A stretch of DNA of 64,000 bases from Gelatiniphilus marinus (GCF_042678305.1 NZ_JBHUDT010000004.1), one strand, 5' to 3'. Positions 50,577 to 60,318 are shown, numbered from the stretch's first letter. Program-made: numbers and translations. The notes: generated by a model not told the origin, from the sequence alone.

Positions 50577-53500
50577 TTAAAAAGTTAAGTTGATTTTAAA
50601 TCCATATCGCTTAGACGTTGGTGCTGAAGAGTTTTCAATACCCTGGATTCTACTAGAGCCAAAGGATGTTATTTCTGGATCGTAATTGGTGTATCTTGGT
50701 ACATTTGGCGCAAAATACCATAGGTTATTACCAAATGCGCTTAAAGAAATTTTACCAAAAGGCGTTTTTTCCAACCATTTGGACGGCACATCGAAGGTTA
50801 AATTCAACTCTCTTAAACGATACACCGTACCATCGAACACCGTACCTTGATCGGTTGAGTTTATGCCCCAAGTATTGCTGGGGCCTCCTCCTGTAAAGTA
50901 CAAATCGTTTGTATCGATTTGCGTTGTATTAGGGATTCGGTTTCCGTTACTATCCAGAGTATAGTTTCCATTTACATCACCATAAAACCCAGGGATAATG
51001 TGGGTACGCTCTCTATCTTCTGTATCTTTGGTAACCCCTCTTCCTAAAAGAGAGCCTATGCTTATAGACTGAAAGTCTCCACCTTCTCTCCAATCGAACT
51101 GAGCCCGTAACGACCAATTTTTATAAGTAAACGTGTTGATAAAGCCCATTTTAAAATCTGGGGTTGGATCGCCGATTATATCACTTTTTGGATCTTGGAA
51201 TATCCATCCTGTAGATTGATCGATAATATAATTACCCTCATCGTCCCTTTGGTGTTTGGTACCAAAAAACACGCCGAATGGCTGCCCTTTAATAGCATAA
51301 GCTATCTGGTTTCCGTCCAATCTTATTCTTTCAAGGCCTTCAACCAACTCGGTAACCTCATTGGTGTTTTTGGTAAATGTGGTAAATATGTTCCATTTAA
51401 AGTTCTCGGTTTGAATGGGCACTAATGTTAAGCCAATTTCCACTCCCGTGTTGGTCATTTCCCCTATATTGGTATTAAAGGATGTAAAACCACTTGATCT
51501 AGGAACAGAAACCGGTGAAATTAAATCGGTTGTGGTTTTTTTGTACCAAGTAAAATCTAGGGCAATGCGTCTTTTAAAGAACTCTAAATCTGCACCAATT
51601 TCAATTTCGTCTGTAAACTCTGGAGTAATAGATTGATCTCCCAAACCAGTTCTATTACCTATAACAGGAACAGATGCAAAGGGGATTCCTAGAGCAAATG
51701 TAGTACTTAAAAACTCTGCACCTGCATCGTTACCAACCGATGCCCAACCACCTCTAAGTTTAGCAAACGTTAGTACGTTACTGTTTAATTTGAAAGCTTC
51801 GGTAACAATTAACGACAAACTTGCTGATGGATAAAAGTAAGATCGATTATCTATGGGTAAAGAAGACGACCAATCGTTTCTTCCCGTACCGTTTAAAAAC
51901 AAAAAGTCCTTATAAGACAATGTTAAATCTGCAAATACACCTACATTTCGTTTTCTTAAAAACCCTACACTAGTAGGGAGAAACAAACTGTTTTGATTTG
52001 AAACCGTTACCGTATTTGCCAACGTGTAAATGCCCGGTGATATAAAGGTAGTTCCTAAATTAACATCTCGGGCAAAAGAATTTTGGTAGGTATTAAAGCC
52101 TGTAATAACCGATAGATCTAAATCTTCTGTTAGCGTATAATCAAAGTTCAATAGAAATGTAGATTCTAGATCTTCGATAGTTACATTATCCAAAGTAATT
52201 GTTCCGCCTGTTAAAGCTGAAGCTATGGATTGCGGGTGCCTTATTTCTTTTCTTTCGAGATTATACTTGTTGTAACCCACTTTAAACGAGGCCGAAATAT
52301 TATCGTTAATGGGCACACCAAAACTTAAGTTTGTAACAATTCTATTTGAATTTGTAATAACCTGATCGTTCTCCCAAGACCATAACGGATGGTCCCAACC
52401 TGTGTTTGGAATTACAGAACCTCCAGTTAATGGATTGGTATAGGGAATTGATAAATCCCAAGTACGCCCTAACCACAATGTTCTTGCAAAAGAAGCTGAA
52501 GACCCCGAAAATTGATTGTTGCCAAAAAACCCGCCCACTTGCTGCGTATCAGAATAACTTGCAGAACCGCCAATACTAATGTTATTGGGCAGTTTAAAAT
52601 TTCCGCCCGCAGAAAAAGAAGTTCTGTCGTAGGTATTAAATGGGATGTAGCCTTTTTGCTGCAAATCAGACAGCGTTACACTAAAACTACCATTTTCGTT
52701 TCTTGAAGATGCCGTAATCGAATTATCTAAAACAACACCTGTTTCAAATAAATTCTTAACATTGTTTGGCTGTGCTACATAGGGTAAGGTTTCAATTAAC
52801 CCAGGCCCGTAAACATCTGGAAAAGCAGTTACCCAGCTATTCCAAACGGGAATGGTTTCCAAGGTATCGAAAGCTGGCCCCCAAGAGCCGTTGGAGCCTG
52901 CATTAAAATTAAACTGTGTACCTTGCCCGTATTTATTTTGGTACTCTGGTAAGTTGGCTATTTCCTCAAAATAAGTACCGCTACTCACATTTATACTTAA
53001 TTTATTATTAGCACTTCCGGCTTTTGACGACCCCGATTTAGTTGTAATTACAATTACACCATTTGTAGCCCTAGAGCCATATAAGGCCGCTGCCGCCGCA
53101 CTTTTTAACACCGATACAGATTCAATGCTGTTAGGATCCAAGCTGGAAATACCAGACTCGTAAGCACCGCCACCAGTAGTTTGGCTTGAAGTTGTTACTT
53201 GAGAATTATCATAAGCAATGCCATCTACAATAAACAAAGGTTGGCTGGCTCCACCTATGGTAGTTTGCCCGCGTATGCTTATTTGGTTTGAAGCTCCGGC
53301 AACACCGTTAGAGAAATTTACATTTACACCAGCAACTTTACCGGATAGCGAGCGTAGTAAATCGGGTTCTGAATTTTCAAGGATTTCTTCCGATTCAACC
53401 TGACTTACCGCATAGCCCAAGTCCTTGGCATTACGTTTTATCCCAAAAGCAGTAACTACCACTTCCTCTAACGATGTAGTGTCATCGCTAAGCTGCACGT

Positions 53501-53774
53501 TAATTGTGTTTGATGTTCCCACAACAACCTCTCTGGTAGTATAGCCAATAAAGCTAATTACTAGAGTAGCACCTTGGTTTGCCTTAATCGAGTAATTGCC
53601 ATCAAAATCTGAAGACGTACCTGTTGTTGTTCCTTTAATTAAAACAGTTGCTCCCGGAAGCGGCAGACCGGAACTATCTGTTATGGTTCCAGACACTGTT
53701 TTTTCTTGTGCAAAAGATAATTGCACAACAAACGCCAGTAATAGCGTTAGTAATCCACTAAACTTTTTTTTCAT
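50577..53774 (-). CDS. SusC/RagA-type TonB-linked outer-membrane receptor
   Basis: The 1065-residue protein begins with a signal peptide (MKKKFSGLLTLLLAFVVQLSFAQ). A CarboxypepD_reg-like domain (about 25-105), a plug beginning LEEVVVTAFGIKRNAKDLGYAVS (about 103-230), and a large barrel follow. TonB energises uptake of an oligosaccharide or peptide through this channel, with SusD as its partner. The barrel ends in KRYGFKINLTF. It is the first gene of a three-gene locus; a 550-nt gap precedes it. Confidence 0.93.
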   Translation of the reverse strand: MKKKFSGLLTLLLAFVVQLSFAQEKTVSGTITDSSGLPLPGATVLIKGTTTGTSSDFDGNYSIKANQGATLVISFIGYTTREVVVGTSNTINVQLSDDTTSLEEVVVTAFGIKRNAKDLGYAVSQVESEEILENSEPDLLRSLSGKVAGVNVNFSNGVAGASNQISIRGQTTIGGASQPLFIVDGIAYDNSQVTTSSQTTGGGAYESGISSLDPNSIESVSVLKSAAAAALYGSRATNGVIVITTKSGSSKAGSANNKLSINVSSGTYFEEIANLPEYQNKYGQGTQFNFNAGSNGSWGPAFDTLETIPVWNSWVTAFPDVYGPGLIETLPYVAQPNNVKNLFETGVVLDNSITASSRNENGSFSVTLSDLQQKGYIPFNTYDRTSFSAGGNFKLPNNISIGGSASYSDTQQVGGFFGNNQFSGSSASFARTLWLGRTWDLSIPYTNPLTGGSVIPNTGWDHPLWSWENDQVITNSNRIVTNLSFGVPINDNISASFKVGYNKYNLERKEIRHPQSIASALTGGTITLDNVTIEDLESTFLLNFDYTLTEDLDLSVITGFNTYQNSFARDVNLGTTFISPGIYTLANTVTVSNQNSLFLPTSVGFLRKRNVGVFADLTLSYKDFLFLNGTGRNDWSSSLPIDNRSYFYPSASLSLIVTEAFKLNSNVLTFAKLRGGWASVGNDAGAEFLSTTFALGIPFASVPVIGNRTGLGDQSITPEFTDEIEIGADLEFFKRRIALDFTWYKKTTTDLISPVSVPRSSGFTSFNTNIGEMTNTGVEIGLTLVPIQTENFKWNIFTTFTKNTNEVTELVEGLERIRLDGNQIAYAIKGQPFGVFFGTKHQRDDEGNYIIDQSTGWIFQDPKSDIIGDPTPDFKMGFINTFTYKNWSLRAQFDWREGGDFQSISIGSLLGRGVTKDTEDRERTHIIPGFYGDVNGNYTLDSNGNRIPNTTQIDTNDLYFTGGGPSNTWGINSTDQGTVFDGTVYRLRELNLTFDVPSKWLEKTPFGKISLSAFGNNLWYFAPNVPRYTNYDPEITSFGSSRIQGIENSSAPTSKRYGFKINLTF

Positions 53775-53998
53775 TTGTTCTTATTTTATGAGTTAGTCTG
53801 CGCAGATTGTAGAAAAGGAAGGCAGCAAAGAAATTTTTTAAAAGACTAATTCAAAAAAATTATACTCTACGAAATGAAATCAAAGTTTAGAGAAACCCCG
53901 AATTTTTTTAAAAGCAAAGCTCTAAACACTGCCTCACCTTTTACAATTGCAATAGTAAAGGAAGCGGTTTAATTTGCGTTTTATGTCAAGTTTGATTT

Positions 53999-54033
53999 AA
54001 AGCATACATTAAATGATTTAAGTATGCTTTTTT
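53999..54033 (+). terminator. Orphan terminator hairpin
   Basis: AAAGCATAC with TTAAAT pairs with ATTTAA and GTATGCTTT, one base bulged, followed by a T-run on the + strand. No gene on that strand lies upstream within the window gap, so it could end a small RNA or the susC antisense leader. Confidence 0.55.
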
Positions 54034-54181
54034 GCCGGTTAACTGCATTAACACATTTTTAACGCCCTAAAACTAAAATATACCTTAACTTACGTACAGC
54101 CACAATAGCAAAAAAACACCAATAAACACCTTAAAAACAAGCGCTTAATCAAATAAAAAAATTTTTAGAAGCCAAATTATA

Positions 54182-54243
54182 TTATATTGATTTAAAACCC
54201 ATTATTTCTGAATTGTACTAAAGTTATATTGATTTGAAAACCC
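54182..54243 (+). promoter_or_regulatory. Direct repeat pair upstream of the LytTR gene
   Basis: TTATATTGATTT(R)AAAACCC occurs at 54182-54200 and at 54224-54243, 42 nt apart start to start (about four helical turns). LytTR proteins bind direct repeats, so this may be an autoregulatory site. Confidence 0.45.
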
Positions 54244-54327
54244 TTTTTTTTGATGTAAAGAGAAATAATGCAACTTAATTAGTTGTTTTTTTGTGTTAGT
54301 TTAGAATACTTAATTAATAGTTTTTTA

Positions 54328-55110
54328 ATGTTTGCTCCTATAAAGGCCATAATAATAGATGATGAATTCTTAGCGAGAAAAAGAGTCGCTAATCTATTGA
54401 ACGAGATTAAAGATATTGAGGTTATTGAAGAGTGCAGCTCTGGTAAAGAAGCCATTAAGGCTATAAACAACAAAAAGCCCGATCTTATTTTTTTGGATAT
54501 CCAGATAACCGATATGACTGGGTTTGACATTCTGAAAGAGGTAGATGAATCTATCAGGCCTCTAATAATTTTTATAACTGCTTTTGATGAATTTGCCTTA
54601 AAGGCCTTCGATTTTTTTGCTTTTGATTATTTACTAAAACCCTTTAAGGACGAGCGTTTTTTTCAATCTACAAACAAAGTAATCGAACTATTTTCTTCAA
54701 ACAAATCTAATGCACTAAATAAAAAAATAAACAATCTATTAAAGTACATTAATAATCCCAATGCCAGTTTCCAAGACATTAAACATACCAAGCTAGCTAT
54801 TAAAGCCAATGGTAAAATTTCGTTTATTGAAAAAAACGACATTAAATACATACAAGCCTCTGGTTATTATGCAGAGATTTTTACCGAACAAAAAAAATAT
54901 CTTTTAAGAGAATCGTTAAACTCTCTACTCGACCAATTAAAATCCTTTAACTTTATAAGGATTCACAGATCCACCATTATTAACTCTGCTTTAATTAAAG
55001 AAGTTCTTTACTCCAATTATGGCGAAATTGATGTAAAAATGATGGACGAAAAATTATTTAGAATTAGTAAGACCCATAAAAAAGAGTTTCAGAAAAAAAT
55101 GGGAATCTAA
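54328..55110 (+). CDS. LytTR-type response regulator
   Basis: The 260-residue regulator has a receiver domain (about 3-120) with acidic pocket DDE (11-13), phospho-acceptor Asp57 (LIFLDIQ) and LLKPF. A LytTR DNA-binding domain follows (about 155-258; IKYIQASGYYAEIFT and FIRIHRSTIIN). The ATG at 54328 is preferred, since the upstream start would add residues before the receiver. It pairs with the kinase 15 nt downstream. Confidence 0.9.
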   Translation: MFAPIKAIIIDDEFLARKRVANLLNEIKDIEVIEECSSGKEAIKAINNKKPDLIFLDIQITDMTGFDILKEVDESIRPLIIFITAFDEFALKAFDFFAFDYLLKPFKDERFFQSTNKVIELFSSNKSNALNKKINNLLKYINNPNASFQDIKHTKLAIKANGKISFIEKNDIKYIQASGYYAEIFTEQKKYLLRESLNSLLDQLKSFNFIRIHRSTIINSALIKEVLYSNYGEIDVKMMDEKLFRISKTHKKEFQKKMGI

Positions 55111-55125
55111 ACAATTTGTTTTTTT

Positions 55126-56241
55126 ATGATAAAAAAATTAAAAAAGTACCTAGACATTAAACTAATAGGCATTTTATCTTTTTTCTATTTATTGTTTGTA
55201 ATTATATATGCATCAAAAAACGCTTACTTAAGAGTGTTAATGAATAGTGAAACAGACTGGGGCGAATTTGTTTTTGGAAACTTATTAGATTGGCTCCTTA
55301 TAATTATATTCATGGTTTTTATAGCCATTACTACAAACTACTTAATGAGCAAAAAAACCAAGCTAATCTACATCGGCTTTATACATCTGTTTTTTTCTTT
55401 TTTTATTGGGGCTTTCACGCTTGGCATATCATTAGTTGTAAGTAATATTAGAAACCCTTCGGAGCTACTGGATTTCTCTTTTGAGGCGTTTTGGATCTCT
55501 TTTATAAGGTTAGTGGATTTACATTTTTTAATTTACATGTCTTTGGTGGCATTAATCTATACCTACTACTACTTAAAAAAAATGCAGGAAAGTAAAATAC
55601 AAACCATTAAACTCCAAGACCAGCTTTCTAAATCGCATTTAAAATTTTTACAATCCCAAATGCACCCGCACTTTTTATTCAATACCCTAAACGGTATTCA
55701 TTCCTTAATGGATATAAACATTGAAAAATCGAAGAACATGGTCGTAGATTTAAGCGACCTGTTAAGAAATGTTTTAGATAAAAAAGATGAAAATTTAATT
55801 GAATTACAGGAAGAACTAAAAATACTAAAAAAGTACATTCATATTAAAAAAACGCGCTTTTCCGATCAGTTAAATATCCATCTTAATATTGAAATGGGAT
55901 TGGAAAACGTGCTAGTACCCAACATGCTTATTCAGCCCATAGTAGAAAATTCTACCAAACACGGTTATGGCTCCGATTCTATTTCGTTGGAAATTGTAAT
56001 TGACATCTATAAGAAAAAGAACAAACTTGTTGTTAAAGTTGAAAATAATGGCAAAGCCTTAAAGGAAAACCTTAGCGTTCTGCTTAAAAAAGGAACTGGT
56101 CTTAGCAATATTAAAGAAAGACTAGACAGTTTGTACGGCAAAAATTACAAACTTAGCATATATAATAAAGCTGGTAAGGTTATTACTAAAATTAGCATTC
56201 CTATTACATTTTCAATTTCAGAAATTGATAAACACTACTAG
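55126..56241 (+). CDS. LytS/YehU-type sensor histidine kinase
   Basis: The 371-residue membrane kinase has four or five spans (about 13-150) and a His_kinase domain. The phospho-acceptor is His182 in QMHPHFLFNTLNGIHS. The N-box IQPIVENSTKHGY and the G-box GTGLSNIKERL belong to the ATPase part. It likely phosphorylates the LytTR regulator in front of it. The sensed signal is unknown. Its stop overlaps the galE stop by 3 nt (convergent). Confidence 0.9.
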   Translation: MIKKLKKYLDIKLIGILSFFYLLFVIIYASKNAYLRVLMNSETDWGEFVFGNLLDWLLIIIFMVFIAITTNYLMSKKTKLIYIGFIHLFFSFFIGAFTLGISLVVSNIRNPSELLDFSFEAFWISFIRLVDLHFLIYMSLVALIYTYYYLKKMQESKIQTIKLQDQLSKSHLKFLQSQMHPHFLFNTLNGIHSLMDINIEKSKNMVVDLSDLLRNVLDKKDENLIELQEELKILKKYIHIKKTRFSDQLNIHLNIEMGLENVLVPNMLIQPIVENSTKHGYGSDSISLEIVIDIYKKKNKLVVKVENNGKALKENLSVLLKKGTGLSNIKERLDSLYGKNYKLSIYNKAGKVITKISIPITFSISEIDKHY

Positions 56242-57263
56242 TCCTTTTTCCTAACTACCTGCTCCCATTTCCAAGCAGAACGCATCGCATCATCAAGCGT
56301 TAGTTTTGTTTTCCATCCAAGCTCGTTATTGGCTTTAGCAGTATCTGCATAGGCAGAAATAACGTCGCCTTCTCTTCTGCCGACAATTTTATAATTAAGT
56401 TTTTCTCCTGAAACTTTTTCGAAAGCTTTAATAACTTCTAAAACAGAGCTGCCTGTTCCGGTTCCTAAATTAAAGGTTTCGTAATTGGTTTTGTTTTTGT
56501 TTTGTAATAAACGGCCCAGAGCTACAACATGCGCTTTGGCCAAATCGACCACATGAATATAATCACGAATACAAGTTCCATCTGGCGTAGGATAATCGTC
56601 TCCAAAAACCGATAACTGCTCGCGAACACCAATAGCTGTTTGTGTAATAAAAGGCACTAAGTTTTGTGGCACTCCTATTGGCAACTCTCCTATTTTAGCC
56701 GTTTCATGAGCACCTACTGGATTAAAATAACGTAAGGCTATCGCTTTTAAATCTGGAGTAACTTTACAGGTATCTCTTATAATTTCTTCACCTATTTGCT
56801 TGGTGTTTCCGTAGGGCGATTCGGCTTGTTTAACAGGTGCGTTTTCTGTTATTGGCAATTCATCGGCTTGACCGTAAACCGTACACGACGAGCTAAAAAT
56901 AAATGAAGCAGATGGTAATTTTTTTAATTCTTTTAAAATATAAACAAGCGTAGAAATATTATTTTCGTAATACAACAAGGGTTCTTGCACACTCTCGCCT
57001 ACGGCTTTACTTGCCGCAAAATGGATAACGCCTTTTATATCGCTGTGCTTTGCAAAAAAGCTTTCCACTTTTGGCCTATCTTTTAAATCTAATTTTTCGA
57101 ATACGGGTGTTTTTCCTGTAATTGATGTAATACCATCTAAAACGTTTTCTGAAGAGTTTGATAAATCGTCAATAATAACAACCACATAACCTTCGTTTTG
57201 TAATTCTACAACCGTATGCGAGCCTATAAAACCTAAGCCGCCTGTAACTAATATTTTATCCAT
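56238..57263 (-). CDS. galE: UDP-glucose 4-epimerase
   Basis: This 341-residue SDR enzyme interconverts UDP-glucose and UDP-galactose using NAD. Diagnostic motifs are GGLGFIGSHTV (8-18), DDLSNSS and the catalytic YxxxK in ESPYGNTKQ, with FSSSCTVYGQ just before. The C-terminus DAMRSAWKWE is typical. It overlaps the DegT-type aminotransferase gene by 8 nt, so the two are coupled for surface-sugar synthesis. Confidence 0.9.
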   Translation of the reverse strand: MDKILVTGGLGFIGSHTVVELQNEGYVVVIIDDLSNSSENVLDGITSITGKTPVFEKLDLKDRPKVESFFAKHSDIKGVIHFAASKAVGESVQEPLLYYENNISTLVYILKELKKLPSASFIFSSSCTVYGQADELPITENAPVKQAESPYGNTKQIGEEIIRDTCKVTPDLKAIALRYFNPVGAHETAKIGELPIGVPQNLVPFITQTAIGVREQLSVFGDDYPTPDGTCIRDYIHVVDLAKAHVVALGRLLQNKNKTNYETFNLGTGTGSSVLEVIKAFEKVSGEKLNYKIVGRREGDVISAYADTAKANNELGWKTKLTLDDAMRSAWKWEQVVRKKD

Positions 57264-58410
57264 TTATAAAATTTTTAAGAGTTGATGTAATGTATTCTAT
57301 TTGCTCATCATCCAATTCTGTATGCATTGGTAACGAGATAACCTCCTTTATTAATTGATTTGTAACCTTAAAATCGGATTCGTTATATCGAGAATCTGCA
57401 TAGGCTTTCTGCCTGTGTAGAGGGATTGGGTAATACACGCCACACGGAATATCGTGAGCGTTTAAATGTTTTACCAAAGCATCCCTATCTACACCTTTTA
57501 ATTTTAATGTGTATTGATGAAACACATGGCAATCGCAAGCATCGCATATACCATCGCAATTATTTACAGTTACTGGTGTAATTATATTTTCAACACCTTT
57601 AAAGGCTTCATTGTATTTTTTTGCAGCGGTTTGTCTTGCTCTGTTGTAACTATCTAAATATGGTAATTTGGCATCTAAAACGGCTGCTTGGATACTATCT
57701 AAGCGCGAATTTACCCCTACAACATCATGGTGGTAACGCTTATACATACCGTGGTTAACAATACCTCTAATAATGTGCGCTAAATCATCATCGTTTGTAA
57801 AAATAGCACCACCATCGCCATAGCAACCCAGGTTTTTTGATGGAAAAAAAGAAGTGGACGATACATGCCCTATAGTGCCTGCTTTTGCCTTAGTACCGTC
57901 TTTGTAAGTGTAAGTAGCACCAATAGCTTGTGCATTATCTTCAATAACAAATAAATTATGTGCTTTTGCAATATCCATAATAGCCTCCATATTAGCACAT
58001 TGCCCAAATAAATGTACCGGAACAATAGCCTTTGTTTTTGGGGTAATGGCTTTTTTTATGGCTTCAATGTTTATATTAAAATCGTCTGGATTTACATCTA
58101 CCAAAACGGGTGTTAAATTTAGCAATGCGATAACCTCTACGGTAGCTGCAAAAGTAAAATCGGCAGTTATTACCTCATCGCCAGGTTTTAGGCCCAAGCC
58201 CATCATGGCAATTTGCAAGGCATCGGTACCATTGGCACAGGGAATTACGTGTTTTACATTGTGGTACTGTTCTAAGTGCTTTTGGAATTCATGAACTTTG
58301 GGACCATTTATAAACGAAGTGGTCTCAATAACTTCCTGAATCGATGGGTTTACAACATCCTTTATTTGATTGTACTGACCTTTGAGGTCCACCATTTGAA
58401 TTTTCTTCAT
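57256..58410 (-). CDS. DegT/DnrJ/EryC1/StrS-family sugar aminotransferase
   Basis: The 384-residue PLP enzyme transfers an amino group to a nucleotide-linked keto-sugar. The PLP lysine is Lys192 in SSTSFFPSKNLGCYGDGG, preceded by the typical IEDNAQAIGA. A short Cys cluster (NNCDGICDACDCHVFHQYTL, residues about 270-290) may bind a metal; it is a variable loop in the family. The exact sugar is unknown. With galE and waaA near, an LPS or capsule role is likely. Confidence 0.88.
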   Translation of the reverse strand: MKKIQMVDLKGQYNQIKDVVNPSIQEVIETTSFINGPKVHEFQKHLEQYHNVKHVIPCANGTDALQIAMMGLGLKPGDEVITADFTFAATVEVIALLNLTPVLVDVNPDDFNINIEAIKKAITPKTKAIVPVHLFGQCANMEAIMDIAKAHNLFVIEDNAQAIGATYTYKDGTKAKAGTIGHVSSTSFFPSKNLGCYGDGGAIFTNDDDLAHIIRGIVNHGMYKRYHHDVVGVNSRLDSIQAAVLDAKLPYLDSYNRARQTAAKKYNEAFKGVENIITPVTVNNCDGICDACDCHVFHQYTLKLKGVDRDALVKHLNAHDIPCGVYYPIPLHRQKAYADSRYNESDFKVTNQLIKEVISLPMHTELDDEQIEYITSTLKNFING

Positions 58411-58538
58411 ATAAAAAAATTTACAACTCGTTCATATTAAGAAAACAAGCTTTATTGTAATGCATAATGCCAATAGGTATTTAACGCTGCGAAATTACAA
58501 AATTCATAAGCGTTAACCAACGTATTTATTTTAAAGAA

Positions 58539-59801
58539 ATGTATTTTAGCACTAAAGAAATAAAAGTGGGATTAATTTACAACACAGGGATTCGTATAGC
58601 AAAGTTTGGATTAAAATGTTTAGCGCCAGTTAATAAAAAAATTAGACTTGGTGTTAAAGGACGAACCGAAACCTATACTATTTTAAAAAACAACATTAGC
58701 AAAAACGACAAAACCCTATGGTTTCATTGCGCTTCTTTAGGCGAATACGAACAGGGCCTTCCTGTTTTTCAAGGCTTGCGCAAACATTACAAAACACATA
58801 AAATTGTACTCACTTTTTTTTCGCCTTCGGGCTATCAAGTTCGTAAAAACTCGCCCATTGCCAATGTGGTTGTTTATTTGCCTTTAGATACCAAAAAAAA
58901 TGCCTCAAGATTTTTAAATATTGTAAACCCAGAACTCACTATTTTTGTTAAATATGATATTTGGCCCAATTTTTTAAATGAATTAAAATCAAGAGGATTA
59001 AGAGCCCTATTAATTTCGGCAGCATTTAGAGACAATCAATCGTTTTTTAAATTCTACGGAAAAACATTGCGAGACGCCTTATTTACTTTCGAGCATATTT
59101 TTACACAAAACGAATCCTCTAAGGTTTTATTGGAATCCATTAACTACAACACCGTTACGGTTTCTGGCGACACCCGGTTCGACAGGGTTTCCAATCAATT
59201 AAAAACAAACAACCAGCTACATTTTATCGAAGATTTTAAAAACAATAAGCTCTGTGTGGTTGCTGGTAGTTCTTGGCCAGAAGACGAAAGCTTATTCGTT
59301 AATTTCATTAATTCTAAAGTTCCAGAAAACATAAAATTCATCATAGCGCCTCACAATATAAAATCTCAACAAATAAAAAACTTAAAGGAAAAACTAAATA
59401 CCAAAACCGTTTTATTTAGCGAAAAAGAAGAAAAAAACCTCGCTGATGCAACCGTTTTTGTTATAGATACCATTGGTTTGCTATCTAAAATATACAGTTA
59501 TGCCGATATAGCTTATGTTGGTGGCGCCATGGGAAACACAGGCTTGCACAATACCTTGGAACCCGCGGTTTTTGGCATACCAATTATTATTGGCCCCAAC
59601 CACACTAAATTTCCGGAGGCAAAATCTATGATAGACAATAACGGGATGTTCTCAATCTCCAATCAAAAAGAATTCAATTTTATTTTAAATGAACTGATAG
59701 AAAATAACCGGAAAAGGCTGTACTCGGGCAAAAAAAACTCAGAGTTTATAATAAAAAACAAAGGTGCTGTCATCCAAATACTCGATTACCTGCGTATATA
59801 A
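58539..59801 (+). CDS. waaA: 3-deoxy-D-manno-octulosonic acid transferase (Kdo transferase)
   Basis: The 420-residue inner-membrane-associated GT30 enzyme adds Kdo to lipid A. Diagnostic parts: an N-terminal hydrophobic anchor, LWFHCASLGEYEQGLPVFQGL, LTFFSPSGYQVRKN, VAGSSWPEDE and YVGGAMGNTGLHNTLEPAVFGIP, with the Glu of the last motif contacting CMP-Kdo. It is divergent from the aminotransferase gene. Confidence 0.9.
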   Translation: MYFSTKEIKVGLIYNTGIRIAKFGLKCLAPVNKKIRLGVKGRTETYTILKNNISKNDKTLWFHCASLGEYEQGLPVFQGLRKHYKTHKIVLTFFSPSGYQVRKNSPIANVVVYLPLDTKKNASRFLNIVNPELTIFVKYDIWPNFLNELKSRGLRALLISAAFRDNQSFFKFYGKTLRDALFTFEHIFTQNESSKVLLESINYNTVTVSGDTRFDRVSNQLKTNNQLHFIEDFKNNKLCVVAGSSWPEDESLFVNFINSKVPENIKFIIAPHNIKSQQIKNLKEKLNTKTVLFSEKEEKNLADATVFVIDTIGLLSKIYSYADIAYVGGAMGNTGLHNTLEPAVFGIPIIIGPNHTKFPEAKSMIDNNGMFSISNQKEFNFILNELIENNRKRLYSGKKNSEFIIKNKGAVIQILDYLRI

Positions 59802-59932
59802 GATGATTTTAGAAGCAAATGTTAAAAATTCGTCCCTCTAAAAATTTGGATTTAACAGGAAGTTATTACATTAGCAGTCTAATAATTATTATTAAAAAAA
59901 TTAACACTAACACAAGAAAAAACAAAAAACCA

Positions 59933-60268
59933 ATGAAAAAATTATTTTTAAGCACTGCCTTATTATTAGTACTTAGTTTATCATTTACTTCATGCAGAGA
60001 CACAAAAAAAGCTGAAAATGCTGTTGAAAACGCTGTTGAAGCAACCGAAGAAGCTGCAGAAAAAGCTGCTGATGCCGTTGAAGACGCCGTTGACAACGCA
60101 GGTGATGCAATAGAAGACGCTACTGATGCTGCTGGAGAGGCAGTTGACAAAGCTGTTGACGCTGCTGGTGATGCCGCTAACAAAGCTGCCGATAAAGCTG
60201 AAGAAGCTGTTGATAAAGCAGCCGAAGCCGCAAAAAACAAAGTTAAAGAAGTTACTGGCGGCAACTAA
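59933..60268 (+). CDS. Alanine-rich amphipathic lipoprotein
   Basis: From the ATG at 59933 the protein is 111 residues with a lipobox FTSC (Cys21). The mature part is about 90 residues of Ala, Asp, Glu and Lys in a helical pattern (EAA/DAA/VDKA repeats), reading as one long amphipathic helix of the LEA or apolipoprotein kind. It may act in stress protection or as a periplasmic spacer. The opposite-strand frame here is a composition artefact. An upstream start would add a non-signal leader and is rejected. Confidence 0.75.
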   Translation: MKKLFLSTALLLVLSLSFTSCRDTKKAENAVENAVEATEEAAEKAADAVEDAVDNAGDAIEDATDAAGEAVDKAVDAAGDAANKAADKAEEAVDKAAEAAKNKVKEVTGGN

Positions 60269-60290
60269 GAACCAACTACAATATTTACAA

Positions 60291-60318
60291 AAAAACCACC
60301 TAATAGGTGGTTTTTTTT
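60291..60318 (+). terminator. Rho-independent terminator
   Basis: AAAAACCACC and GGTGGTTTTTTTT pair around TAATA. It ends the lipoprotein transcript and may also serve nrdA on the other strand. Confidence 0.85.

Larger units (their letters stand above)
53775..54327. other. Divergent region between susC and the LytTR gene
   Basis: No gene seen. It contains an orphan terminator-like hairpin (53999-54033), a TTTAGAG / CTCTAAA pair (about 53886-53929), and two direct repeats (54182-54243). The susC promoter cannot be read with confidence. A small plus-strand RNA ending at the hairpin is possible. Confidence 0.5.

Noticed and set aside
59866..60264. A 132-codon reverse-strand frame rich in Ala and Ser opposite the Ala-rich lipoprotein
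   Set aside because: It mirrors the repetitive GCT/GAA codons of the forward gene, has no sensible start or promoter, and vanishes as coding signal outside the repeat.
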